Assembly (NCBI GenBank): GCA_001824745.1
Contig: MHSZ01000028.1
Location: forward strand, 11,100 to 19,243
DNA length: 8,144 bases
Direction: 5' to 3'
Source of the DNA: Candidatus Terrybacteria bacterium RIFCSPLOWO2_01_FULL_58_14
GTDB taxonomy: Bacteria > Patescibacteriota > Minisyncoccia > Terrybacterales > 2-01-FULL-58-14
Positions 1-5,765 of this stretch are shown here, in pieces (positions within the stretch are counted from its first letter, which is position 1; the number at the start of each line of letters is the position of its first letter). A program made the position numbers and the translations under genes. The notes beneath the pieces are model-generated. The model was given only the letters and a program-made list of their open reading frames with translations. It had not been told where the DNA came from and ran no database searches.

Positions 1-369
1 GGTAGCCGCGGTTCCCAGAACGCCGATGCGTCCGCGTCGCGTTGCCCGACGCGCCGCGGCAATTCCGGGCGTCACCACTTCGAAGATTTCTCCGCCGTCG
101 AACATTTTCGCGATCTCCTTGCGCATTCTCGGCCGCGTGAGAAAGATCGACGATACGGTGTGGCACGCGAGAATGGGATGCATTGCTCCGCCGCGCTTGA
201 GAAACGCGAGGGCGTGAAGGGCGTATCGCTCAATCGTGGATGGCGATTTCGTCCCGTAGGGTAAACGCGCAGTGTCGCCCAGGTAGAGGAAAGCGGTGCC
301 GGGAATCTGTCGATAGATTGCGCGGGCGACCGTGAGCCCGCCGATGCCGGAATCAAAGATACCCACCAT
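1..369 (-). CDS. murI: Glutamate racemase, N-terminal part (cut by the window start)
   Basis: Interconverts L- and D-glutamate in the cytoplasm, supplying D-Glu for the peptidoglycan stem peptide. The frame is open from an ATG at 369 to base 1, giving 123 codons with no stop, about half of the usual 260-280 residues. Visible family motifs are FDSGIGGLTV (residues 5-14, with substrate-binding D6 and S7), GDTARLPYGTKS (31-42, with Y38 and G39), the first catalytic cysteine in ILACHT (C69), and VVTPG and IGVLGT near the visible end. The start fits because family members begin only a few residues before FDSG. The ribosome-binding site is weak. Oddity: the family signature around the first cysteine is ACNT, and here it reads ACHT, so the substrate-binding Asn is His (H70). 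The second cysteine (CTHYP region) lies outside the window. The gene follows mraY after a 110-bp repeat-filled gap, so co-transcription is uncertain. Family assignment is secure. Confidence 0.93.
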   Translation of the reverse strand, partial: MVGIFDSGIGGLTVARAIYRQIPGTAFLYLGDTARLPYGTKSPSTIERYALHALAFLKRGGAMHPILACHTVSSIFLTRPRMRKEIAKMFDGGEIFEVVTPGIAAARRATRRGRIGVLGTAAT

Positions 370-385
370 ACGAAATCTCGAAGTT

Positions 386-478
386 CTAATCTCGAATCTC
401 GAAACAATTTCCAAAATACGCTCTGAGCCTTGAACCCCCGGGTTGTTTAGAGATTAGAGTTTCGAGATTAGAGATTCG
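386..478. repeat. Imperfect inverted repeat between mraY and murI
   Basis: Arms at 386-405 (CTAATCTCGAATCTCGAAAC) and 459-478 (GTTTCGAGATTAGAGATTCG) are reverse complements at 18 of 20 positions, including an uninterrupted 11-bp core. Within each arm a short word (AATCTCGAA, or GAGATTAGA on the other arm) is nearly repeated in tandem, so the gap has lower complexity than the genes. The spacer contains a small 5-bp inverted repeat, AACCC..GGGTT, at 433-444. There is no T-run after the stem on either strand, so it is not a canonical intrinsic terminator. It could be an RNA hairpin after mraY, a dispersed repeat, or both. The rest of the 370-479 gap holds no recognisable gene or convincing promoter. 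Confidence 0.7.
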
Positions 479-479
479 C

Positions 480-1535
480 TTAGCCGAGGAGCTGGATGAT
501 GACGCCCAGCGACGCCGCGACTGCTGAGATAATCCAAAAACGCATCGTCACCTTTTCGGGCGGCCAGCCGATTGCCTCAAAGTGATGGTGGATCGGGGCG
601 ACGCGGAAGATTTTCTTCCCATGCCGCAGGCGTTTTGAAAGGAACTGGAGAATGACCGAAGCGGACTCTGCCACGAGTACGAAGCTAATGATGGGAAGTA
701 CGGCTACGGCATTGGTGAGAAAAGCGACGACCGTGAGCGTTGTTGTGAGGCCCAGAACGCCGGTTTCGGTCATGTAGAAGCGCGCCGGCGGAACATTGAA
801 CCACAGGAAGGCGAGGATTGCACCCACGAGCAGGCCGCAGAAAGCGGCGATATCGTACTGTTGCTGGAAGAAGGCGATTGCCGCATAGGACGCAAAGATG
901 GTAGCAAAAATCCCGCCCGCGAGGCCATCGATACCGTCCACTACCCCGCCGCTGAATGTTGCGAGCATGACGAGGACGAAAAAAGGGAAAAACCAGAAAC
1001 CCAAGGCATATTCGCCTAGGAACGGAATGGTGACGGAGGCCTGGTCAAGACGGAAGAAGAACCACCAGGCACCCACCAAGGCGATTGCCGTTACCATCGC
1101 GAGCCGCCGCGAGAACCGGATACCGCCTCCCGCGTATCCGCCTCGCCCGAATACCTGCAACACGTCGTCTGCAAGGCCAACGAGGGAGGCCGCGATGAGT
1201 GTGGCGACGGGGAGCCACGTTTGGTTGCGGCTCAAGAGGTTGAGTTTATCCGCGAGCGGACTCTCGGTGAAGCGCGCAACGAGGAAGCCGATTACGGTGA
1301 GGAGCGTTGCCGTGACCCAAATGAGCAGCCCGCCCATGCGCGGTACGCGTACCTCGCGCTCGGCATGAAGTTTCTGGAATTCCACCGGCACGTAGCCGTC
1401 AGGGGTTTTCGCGCGCACCTCTTTTCGCCACATCCGATGGCGATACAGAAATCCGGTGAGGAGCGGTGTCCACATCATCGCCGCAGTGAAACCGGCGACG
1501 CTCCAGAACAACACTTTGAATGCGTCTAACTGCAT
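480..1535 (-). CDS. mraY: Phospho-N-acetylmuramoyl-pentapeptide transferase (MraY)
   Basis: Polytopic membrane enzyme that moves phospho-MurNAc-pentapeptide from UDP to undecaprenyl phosphate, making lipid I. The 351 residues are close to the family's usual length of about 320-360. Motifs in order: VPRMGG (64-69), the LADD pair (D123, D124), VDGIDGLAGG (199-208), FYMTETG (253-259) and the MraY-specific triple His in PIHHHFEAIGW (314-324), followed by RFWIIS. Many hydrophobic segments separate them. The triple His separates it from WecA/TagO relatives. The open frame extends far upstream, but the ATG at 1535 is chosen because AAGGA lies just before it, the preceding gene stops at 1543, and the extension would overlap that whole reading frame. 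Oddities: the usual FMGD loop reads YMTE, so its Mg-binding Asp is Glu (E257), and the usual NxxDG Asn is Gly (G197). Last gene of the aspS-dacA-mraY run. Confidence 0.95.
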   Translation of the reverse strand: MQLDAFKVLFWSVAGFTAAMMWTPLLTGFLYRHRMWRKEVRAKTPDGYVPVEFQKLHAEREVRVPRMGGLLIWVTATLLTVIGFLVARFTESPLADKLNLLSRNQTWLPVATLIAASLVGLADDVLQVFGRGGYAGGGIRFSRRLAMVTAIALVGAWWFFFRLDQASVTIPFLGEYALGFWFFPFFVLVMLATFSGGVVDGIDGLAGGIFATIFASYAAIAFFQQQYDIAAFCGLLVGAILAFLWFNVPPARFYMTETGVLGLTTTLTVVAFLTNAVAVLPIISFVLVAESASVILQFLSKRLRHGKKIFRVAPIHHHFEAIGWPPEKVTMRFWIISAVAASLGVIIQLLG

Positions 1536-1539
1536 GTCT

Positions 1540-1544
1540 TCCTT
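1540..1544 (-). promoter_or_regulatory. Ribosome-binding site of mraY
   Basis: AAGGA on the minus strand overlaps the TAA stop of the carboxypeptidase gene and lies 4 bases before the ATG at 1535. It decides the mraY start in a frame that is otherwise open as far as 1994, and suggests translational coupling to the upstream gene. Confidence 0.65.
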
Positions 1545-2544
1545 AGCGTTCTTGCCATGCGTATGCCTGAAGAATCCAGCGCGCGAGCGCTTCGGTGTCC
1601 GCAAACCGATCCGCCGATCCCAGCACCGCCGTGATGACCACGGCGTCTTCTGGTTGCGCTTGGCGGCCTTCCAGTGCCGCCATGGGCGAGAAGGCAAATA
1701 CGAGCGTTCCCTGTGATTCGAGGGTGTAGCCCGTCTTCCCGCCGAGCGCTCCGGGCAAGCGAGAGAGAAGGATATCCGTATTCTCAAAAAGATGCCGGCG
1801 GCCGTCTTTACTCTGCACCTCGACTTGTGCCTGTTGGAGCATGTCGCGCAAAATCGGTTTCCGTATCGCTTCGCGCAAGAGCACTGCGGCGTCTTTGGCT
1901 GTCGCGGTGTTTCCCGGCGGCGCGAGGCCGTGGGGATTCGTGAAGTGTGCGGCTGCCATGCCGACCGTTTGCGCTTTCGTGTCGAGTGCTGCAACGAAAT
2001 CCGAAAGGCCGCCTGCGGCTTGCGCTAAGGCGAAGGCGGCATCGTTGGAGGACGGGAGCAGCAGCGCCAAGATCGCATCGTGGGCGCTGAGTGTTTCTCC
2101 GGCAGAGAGGCGCGCGCTATCCCCTTCGATTTGAATAGCCTCGAGAGTAATAGGGACCGGGGCTTCAAGCGGAAGCCGGTCGAGCACGAGGAGGGCGGTC
2201 AGGAGTTTTGTGATTGATGCGATCGGAAGCGGCTCATCGGCATTGAGCGCGAAAAGTTCGCGATTTTCGCTTGTGACGGCGTACGCCGCGCGGGATTCGA
2301 GGATAATGTCGGGAGTGCCTTCCGTGCGCTGCGGCCACGGCACCCGCGATTCTTCAAAGAGCGCTTCTGGCAGGGTTGCGTGGAGAGGAATCGCGGAGAA
2401 CGACGCTTCGGCCTCTTGAGGAAGGGATGTTTCCGATGACGGCGCGCCAGAATGCGGCGCGCCGCCTTCGATCATGCCGTACGACCACATCACGATTCCA
2501 AGAAGAAGCCCGGCAAGCGTAATAGTACGAAGCGCAGAAAACAT
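1543..2544 (-). CDS. dacA: D-alanyl-D-alanine carboxypeptidase, peptidase S11 family (PBP5-like)
   Basis: Serine D,D-carboxypeptidase that removes the terminal D-Ala of peptidoglycan stem peptides outside the membrane. From the ATG at 2544 it has 333 residues. All three penicillin-binding motifs are present: SITK (S110, K113), SSN (S165, N167) and KTG (270-272), plus the S11 signature TNPHGL (202-207) followed by an ATAKDAA segment. An N-terminal hydrophobic stretch (about residues 5-24) is a signal anchor or signal peptide, followed by a linker of about 50 residues rich in Ser, Glu, Ala and Pro. The C-terminal beta domain and amphipathic anchor of E. coli PBP5 are absent, so the N-terminal helix probably tethers it. 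A TTG at 2556 in the same frame would add four residues. ATG is preferred, but neither start has a strong ribosome-binding site. The gene begins 15 bases after the aspS stop and ends 7 bases before mraY, indicating one operon. Confidence 0.92.
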   Translation of the reverse strand: MFSALRTITLAGLLLGIVMWSYGMIEGGAPHSGAPSSETSLPQEAEASFSAIPLHATLPEALFEESRVPWPQRTEGTPDIILESRAAYAVTSENRELFALNADEPLPIASITKLLTALLVLDRLPLEAPVPITLEAIQIEGDSARLSAGETLSAHDAILALLLPSSNDAAFALAQAAGGLSDFVAALDTKAQTVGMAAAHFTNPHGLAPPGNTATAKDAAVLLREAIRKPILRDMLQQAQVEVQSKDGRRHLFENTDILLSRLPGALGGKTGYTLESQGTLVFAFSPMAALEGRQAQPEDAVVITAVLGSADRFADTEALARWILQAYAWQER

Positions 2545-2559
2545 AAGACCGTGCAATCT

Positions 2560-3999
2560 CTAGCCGGTTGGTTTTGGCTGGATGCGAATGCCGAGTTCTT
2601 TCAGCTGTGCCTCCTCTACGGGCGCTGGGGCGTCCATCATAAGGTCGCGGCCGTCGCCGGTTTTGGGAAATGCGATGACTTCACGAAGGTTGGGTTGTCC
2701 TAAAAGGATCATGAGAAGGCGGTCGAGCCCCGGAGCGATTCCTCCGTGGGGCGGGACGCCGTAGCGGAATGCGGTGAGGAAATGCGCGAATTGGTCCTCC
2801 TGTTCCGGCGTGAAACCGATAAGGTGAAAGATTTTTTTCTGGAGTTCGGAATCGTGTATACGGATACTGCCTCCGCCCACCTCGTAGCCGTTGAGAACCA
2901 CGTCATGCTGAAGCGAGCGCACCGCTGAGGGATTTTCCTCAAGTTTTACGACGTCTTCCGGCCTGGGAGCGGTAAACATATGGTGGCTTGGCGCATAGCG
3001 TTTTCCCGGCGGCAGTCCCGCGACAGAAACGCTGTCCGGCGCGTCCTCCGGTTCCGCCTCGAAAAGCGGAAAGTTGAGAATCCAGGCGAAGGCGAGTTCG
3101 TTGGGGTCCTCGGGGTGTTCACGAAGATCGGGGCGATCGCTCCCATAACGTTTCATCACGTCCTCGTGATCAAGGCGCGGCCAAGGAGAGTGGAGGATGT
3201 GTTTGTCGGGAAATTGCTCGCGGATGAGCGCCGTGAAGAGTTCTTCGGTGAGGCGGAGGATATCTTCTTGCTCCACGAATGCCATTTCGATGTCGAGTTG
3301 AGTGAATTCTGGCTGCCGGTCTCCGCGAGTATCTTCATCGCGGAAACACCGCGCGATTTGAAAGTAGCGCTCGACGCCCGCAACCATGAGCAGCTGTTTA
3401 TATTGCTGCGGCGATTGGGGCAGCGCATAAAAGGAGCCGGGTTGGAGGCGGGAGGGTACAACGTAATCGCGCGCTCCCTCCGGCGTGGATTTACTAAGGA
3501 TCGGCGTCTCGATTTCCCAAAATCCCCGTTCCGTAAGGAAGCGGCGGATGAAGGCCACCGTTTCGTGGCGCATGCGTAAGCGCTCGCGCACCGACGGCCT
3601 TCGCAGATCCAGGTAGCGATAGCGCAGCCGGAGTTCTTCGTCGACGTTTCGCATCGCATTTTCATCGCTGATATCGAACGGAGGTGTTTCGGCGCGGCTC
3701 AAGACGGTGAGGTGTGCTCCGAGAAGTTCGACGCCCCCGGTTTCAATATGCGGATTCACGAGCGATTCGGGACGCGCTCGCACTTCGCCTTCAACGGCAA
3801 TGATCCACTCGCCTCTCAGTTCCTCCGGATCGGCGCCTTCGGTCTGGCCGGCGCGAAATACGATCTGGAGAATCCCCGAGCGGTCTCGCAGGTCAATGAA
3901 TACGAGTTTTCCGTGATCGCGCCGGCTGTGTACGAAGCCGGCGACGGTCACACGCTCTCCTACTCGCTGTGGAGTTTCTGTTGCCCAGATGCGTTGCAT
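2560..3999 (-). CDS. aspS: Aspartate--tRNA ligase, bacterial type but lacking the GAD insertion
   Basis: Class II aminoacyl-tRNA synthetase that charges tRNA-Asp in the cytoplasm. It has 479 residues against roughly 580-600 for usual bacterial AspRS. The N-terminal OB-fold anticodon-binding domain (about 1-105) carries the bacterial signature SRRDHGKLVFIDLRD (25-39). The catalytic domain has motif 1 around residues 152-167 (RRFLTERGFWEIETPI), motif 2 CFRDEDTRGDRQPEFTQLDIE (from C218) and motif 3 GIAPGLDRL (420-428). After YGSDRPDLR (285-293) the chain goes within about ten residues to AFAWILNFPLFE (303-314). Typical bacterial enzymes carry the GAD domain of about 110-130 residues between these blocks, so the size deficit is explained. 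The ATG at 3999 is supported by AGGA 5 bases upstream. Whether it also charges tRNA-Asn (non-discriminating, needing GatCAB) cannot be read here. First gene of its operon, under the promoter at 4039-4067. Confidence 0.96.
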   Translation of the reverse strand: MQRIWATETPQRVGERVTVAGFVHSRRDHGKLVFIDLRDRSGILQIVFRAGQTEGADPEELRGEWIIAVEGEVRARPESLVNPHIETGGVELLGAHLTVLSRAETPPFDISDENAMRNVDEELRLRYRYLDLRRPSVRERLRMRHETVAFIRRFLTERGFWEIETPILSKSTPEGARDYVVPSRLQPGSFYALPQSPQQYKQLLMVAGVERYFQIARCFRDEDTRGDRQPEFTQLDIEMAFVEQEDILRLTEELFTALIREQFPDKHILHSPWPRLDHEDVMKRYGSDRPDLREHPEDPNELAFAWILNFPLFEAEPEDAPDSVSVAGLPPGKRYAPSHHMFTAPRPEDVVKLEENPSAVRSLQHDVVLNGYEVGGGSIRIHDSELQKKIFHLIGFTPEQEDQFAHFLTAFRYGVPPHGGIAPGLDRLLMILLGQPNLREVIAFPKTGDGRDLMMDAPAPVEEAQLKELGIRIQPKPTG

Positions 4000-4004
4000 A
4001 GAGA

Positions 4005-4008
4005 TCCT
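4005..4008 (-). promoter_or_regulatory. Ribosome-binding site of aspS
   Basis: AGGA on the minus strand, 5 bases before the ATG at 3999. It supports the annotated start, which is also where the OB-fold normally begins. Confidence 0.55.
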
Positions 4009-4038
4009 GTTCTCGTTTCTCGGTGACGGATCAAGACA

Positions 4039-4067
4039 AAAATAGCACTGCAGCCGCGCTTTGACAA
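4039..4067 (-). promoter_or_regulatory. Predicted sigma-70-type promoter of the aspS-dacA-mraY operon
   Basis: On the minus strand, TTGTCA (4067-4062) and TATTTT (4044-4039) are 17 bases apart, each one mismatch from the TTGACA consensus or two from TATAAT. A TGC directly before the -10 box gives an extended -10 (TGn). The expected transcription start near 4032 leaves a leader of about 30 bases before the aspS ATG, containing its ribosome-binding site. This is the best promoter-like arrangement I found in the three gaps. It is predicted from sequence only. Confidence 0.5.
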
Positions 4068-4072
4068 CTGGA

Positions 4073-4086
4073 AGAATCTAGAATCT
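4073..4086. repeat. Tandem 7-bp repeat AGAATCT x2
   Basis: Two perfect adjacent copies of AGAATCT sit just upstream of the aspS promoter, and the second copy runs into the inverted repeat at 4081-4127. The word resembles the AATCTCGAA units in the mraY-murI gap. Confidence 0.55.
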
Positions 4087-4127
4087 GGAATGCGAACGCG
4101 GAAAACGACCGCACTCATTCCAAATTC
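4081..4127. repeat. Bipartite inverted repeat between plsC and aspS
   Basis: Outer arms GAATCTGGAATG (4081-4092) and CATTCCAAATTC (4116-4127) pair at 11 of 12 positions. A second perfect 4-bp stem, GCGG (4098-4101) with CCGC (4109-4112), closes a 7-base loop inside. In the minus-strand transcript the hairpin would start 19 bases after the plsC stop, a position suited to ending the upstream operon before the aspS promoter. No U-tract follows, so if it terminates or stabilises RNA it is not the standard intrinsic form. The remainder of the 4000-4145 gap shows only the promoter and the 7-bp tandem repeat. Confidence 0.6.
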
Positions 4128-4145
4128 TCATTTCTCGGAGAGGTG

Positions 4146-4775
4146 TTAAACCGTTTGGCAATCAGCGATGCGGCGGCGGATTTCCTCCGCTGCTTCCGCG
4201 ATGCGTTCGGGTGAGGGTTGGGGTTCCCGAGGGAAAGAAAAAGGCGTACCGATACGCACGGCGACGCGAGGTCTTTTCAGGAGGGCGCGGAGCCCGATGC
4301 CGCCGTGCGTGCCGATGATCGCAAGCGGTACGAGCGGTGTTCCGGTGACGAGTGCCAAAAATGGCGCGCCCCGCCGTACGGTACGGATTACGGGGTCACG
4401 AGTCCGTCGGGCCTCGGGGAATATGAAGACGGATTGATTATTCGCGAGTGCGGTCAGTGCGCGCCGGAGCGATTTTGGGAGAGGAAGCTTTTTTCCTGTT
4501 TGGACCGGGATACAACCGAACGCCCAAAGTCCCAAGTTGAGACCGGGGACAAAAAAGAGGCCGCGCCAAGCAAGGGGTAGGATCGGGAACAACCCCGCTT
4601 GTTTTCGCAGCAAACAGAAGATCAGAAAGGGATCGAAGTAGCTATGGTGGTTCGCGACGAGGATCACAGGACCGTTTATCTCTTCGAGACGCACGCTCCC
4701 CTCTTTACGCAAGCGGAAGAGAAGGTGGAGGGCTATGAGAGGTAGGAGGCATATTCGCTGCCATCGAGAACGCAT
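4146..4775 (-). CDS. plsC: 1-acyl-sn-glycerol-3-phosphate acyltransferase family protein (PlsC-like)
   Basis: Member of the PlsC/LPLAT family, which transfers an acyl chain to lysophosphatidic acid to make phosphatidic acid at the inner face of the membrane. In 209 residues it shows a hydrophobic N-terminus (about 8-22), the catalytic HX4D block NHHSYFD (42-48, H43 and D48), a hydrophobic middle region, the acyl-acceptor block FPEARRTRD (119-127) and PLVPLAIIG (147-155). The third motif normally reads FPEG, and here Gly is Ala (A122). It starts 15 bases after the ddl stop with no clear ribosome-binding site, so translation probably depends on coupling. It appears to be the last gene of the operon, as a hairpin-capable repeat and then a promoter follow. 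Related acyltransferases with other acceptors share these motifs, so the exact substrate is open. Confidence 0.87.
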   Translation of the reverse strand: MRSRWQRICLLPLIALHLLFRLRKEGSVRLEEINGPVILVANHHSYFDPFLIFCLLRKQAGLFPILPLAWRGLFFVPGLNLGLWAFGCIPVQTGKKLPLPKSLRRALTALANNQSVFIFPEARRTRDPVIRTVRRGAPFLALVTGTPLVPLAIIGTHGGIGLRALLKRPRVAVRIGTPFSFPREPQPSPERIAEAAEEIRRRIADCQTV

Positions 4776-4790
4776 AATAGTACGGTTTGT

Positions 4791-5765
4791 TTATTGTATA
4801 CGGTCGCGTGATGCGAGGCCGACAAGCCGTTCGATAAGAGCGGGGTAAGATAGGCCGGCGGCAAGTGCTTCTTTCGGCAGGATGGACTCCGGCGTGAGGC
4901 CTGGGAGCGTATTGAGTTCGAGCACAATAGGTTTCCCCGCCACGATGATCATGTCGGTGCGTGAGTAGTGGCGACAGCCGAGTGCGAAGTGCGCCGTCAG
5001 CGCGGTTTCCGCGACGCGCTGCGCGATATCCGGCGCCAAGGGAGCGGGTACGAGTTCTTGCGTCTCTCCTGAGTACTTGGCGTGAAAATCGAACAACGCG
5101 TGGTCGCGCGTAGGGATGATTTGAGCGACAGGGAGGGCCATGAGTTTCCCCGAGAGTTCCTCGAGAACCCCGCAGGACACCTCGATGCCATCAAGATACT
5201 CTTCCACAAGCGCGCGGCTATCGTATCGGAAGGCCTCGTGAAGTGCCGGAATGAGTTGGTGTGCGGTTCGCACGAGCGTCACGCCGACCGAAGATCCTCG
5301 CGATGCCGGCTTCACGACAATCGGGAAGGGACGCGTACGGGCAATGTCCTCCACAAGCCGTTCCATCGCATTGCGATCCCCCGGGCGCATATGAGTGCTC
5401 CCTTGCGGAATAGAGAGGCCATGTTCTCGGAGGAGTATCCGGCTCATCGGTTTGTCCATCGCGAGGGCAGAAGCGGTTGGCCGCGACCCATTATACGGGA
5501 GGCCGAGCCACTCCATGAGGGCCTGCGCGCGTCCGTCTTCTCCCCATTCGCCATGAAACGCGAGGAGGGCTACATCCACGCCTTCCAGCGCTTGCGAGAA
5601 AGTTGCAGGGGAGCCGTCAGCCGACCATTGATGCTCACGACTCACCGTGACGGCGCGGATATTGGGGAAACCGCGTTTCGACAATGCAGTGAGTATGGCA
5701 CCTCCGCTCATGAGGGAAATCTCATGTTCGGCCGAACGCCCTCCCATGAGGACGGCAATAGTCAT
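4791..5765 (-). CDS. ddl: D-alanine--D-alanine ligase
   Basis: ATP-grasp enzyme that joins two D-Ala to form the dipeptide added by MurF to the peptidoglycan precursor. Its 324 residues are typical of the family. N-terminal block MGGRSAEHEIS (7-17, with the D-Ala-binding Glu of EHE), HGEWGEDG (71-78), ATP-binding KPASRGSSVGV (152-162), FDFHAKYSGETQ (225-236), RTDMI (269-273) and the metal-binding LELNTLPGLTPES (282-294, E283 and N285). The conserved KY in the omega-loop region is as in ordinary D-Ala-D-Ala ligases, which argues against a VanA-type D-Ala-D-Lac enzyme. No catalytic residue appears to be missing. The ATG at 5765 overlaps the TGA of the upstream transferase gene (ATGA, 5765-5762), a strong sign of translational coupling. 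Confidence 0.96.
   Translation of the reverse strand: MTIAVLMGGRSAEHEISLMSGGAILTALSKRGFPNIRAVTVSREHQWSADGSPATFSQALEGVDVALLAFHGEWGEDGRAQALMEWLGLPYNGSRPTASALAMDKPMSRILLREHGLSIPQGSTHMRPGDRNAMERLVEDIARTRPFPIVVKPASRGSSVGVTLVRTAHQLIPALHEAFRYDSRALVEEYLDGIEVSCGVLEELSGKLMALPVAQIIPTRDHALFDFHAKYSGETQELVPAPLAPDIAQRVAETALTAHFALGCRHYSRTDMIIVAGKPIVLELNTLPGLTPESILPKEALAAGLSYPALIERLVGLASRDRIQ

Noticed and set aside
72..407. 111-codon minus-strand frame over murI
   Set aside because: It is the wrong frame. The correct murI frame has no stop before the window edge and carries the DSG, PYG and AC-T motifs.
370..430. TATTTT near 415 on the minus strand as a separate murI promoter
   Set aside because: No -35-like hexamer lies at a workable distance; the nearest, TTCAAG, is only about 10 bases away.
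433..444. AACCC..GGGTT hairpin as an intrinsic terminator after mraY
   Set aside because: The stem is only 5 bp with a 2-base centre and no T-run follows on either strand.
1536..1994. N-terminal extension of the mraY frame up to 1994
   Set aside because: The extra 153 codons lie wholly over the carboxypeptidase gene in another frame and read as basic low-information sequence. The ATG at 1535 has AAGGA and gives the normal MraY N-terminus.
4061..4096. TTGACA on the plus strand as a -35 box for a divergent transcript
   Set aside because: No acceptable -10 box follows at 16-18 bases and there is no plus-strand gene downstream. The same bases make a better minus-strand promoter.
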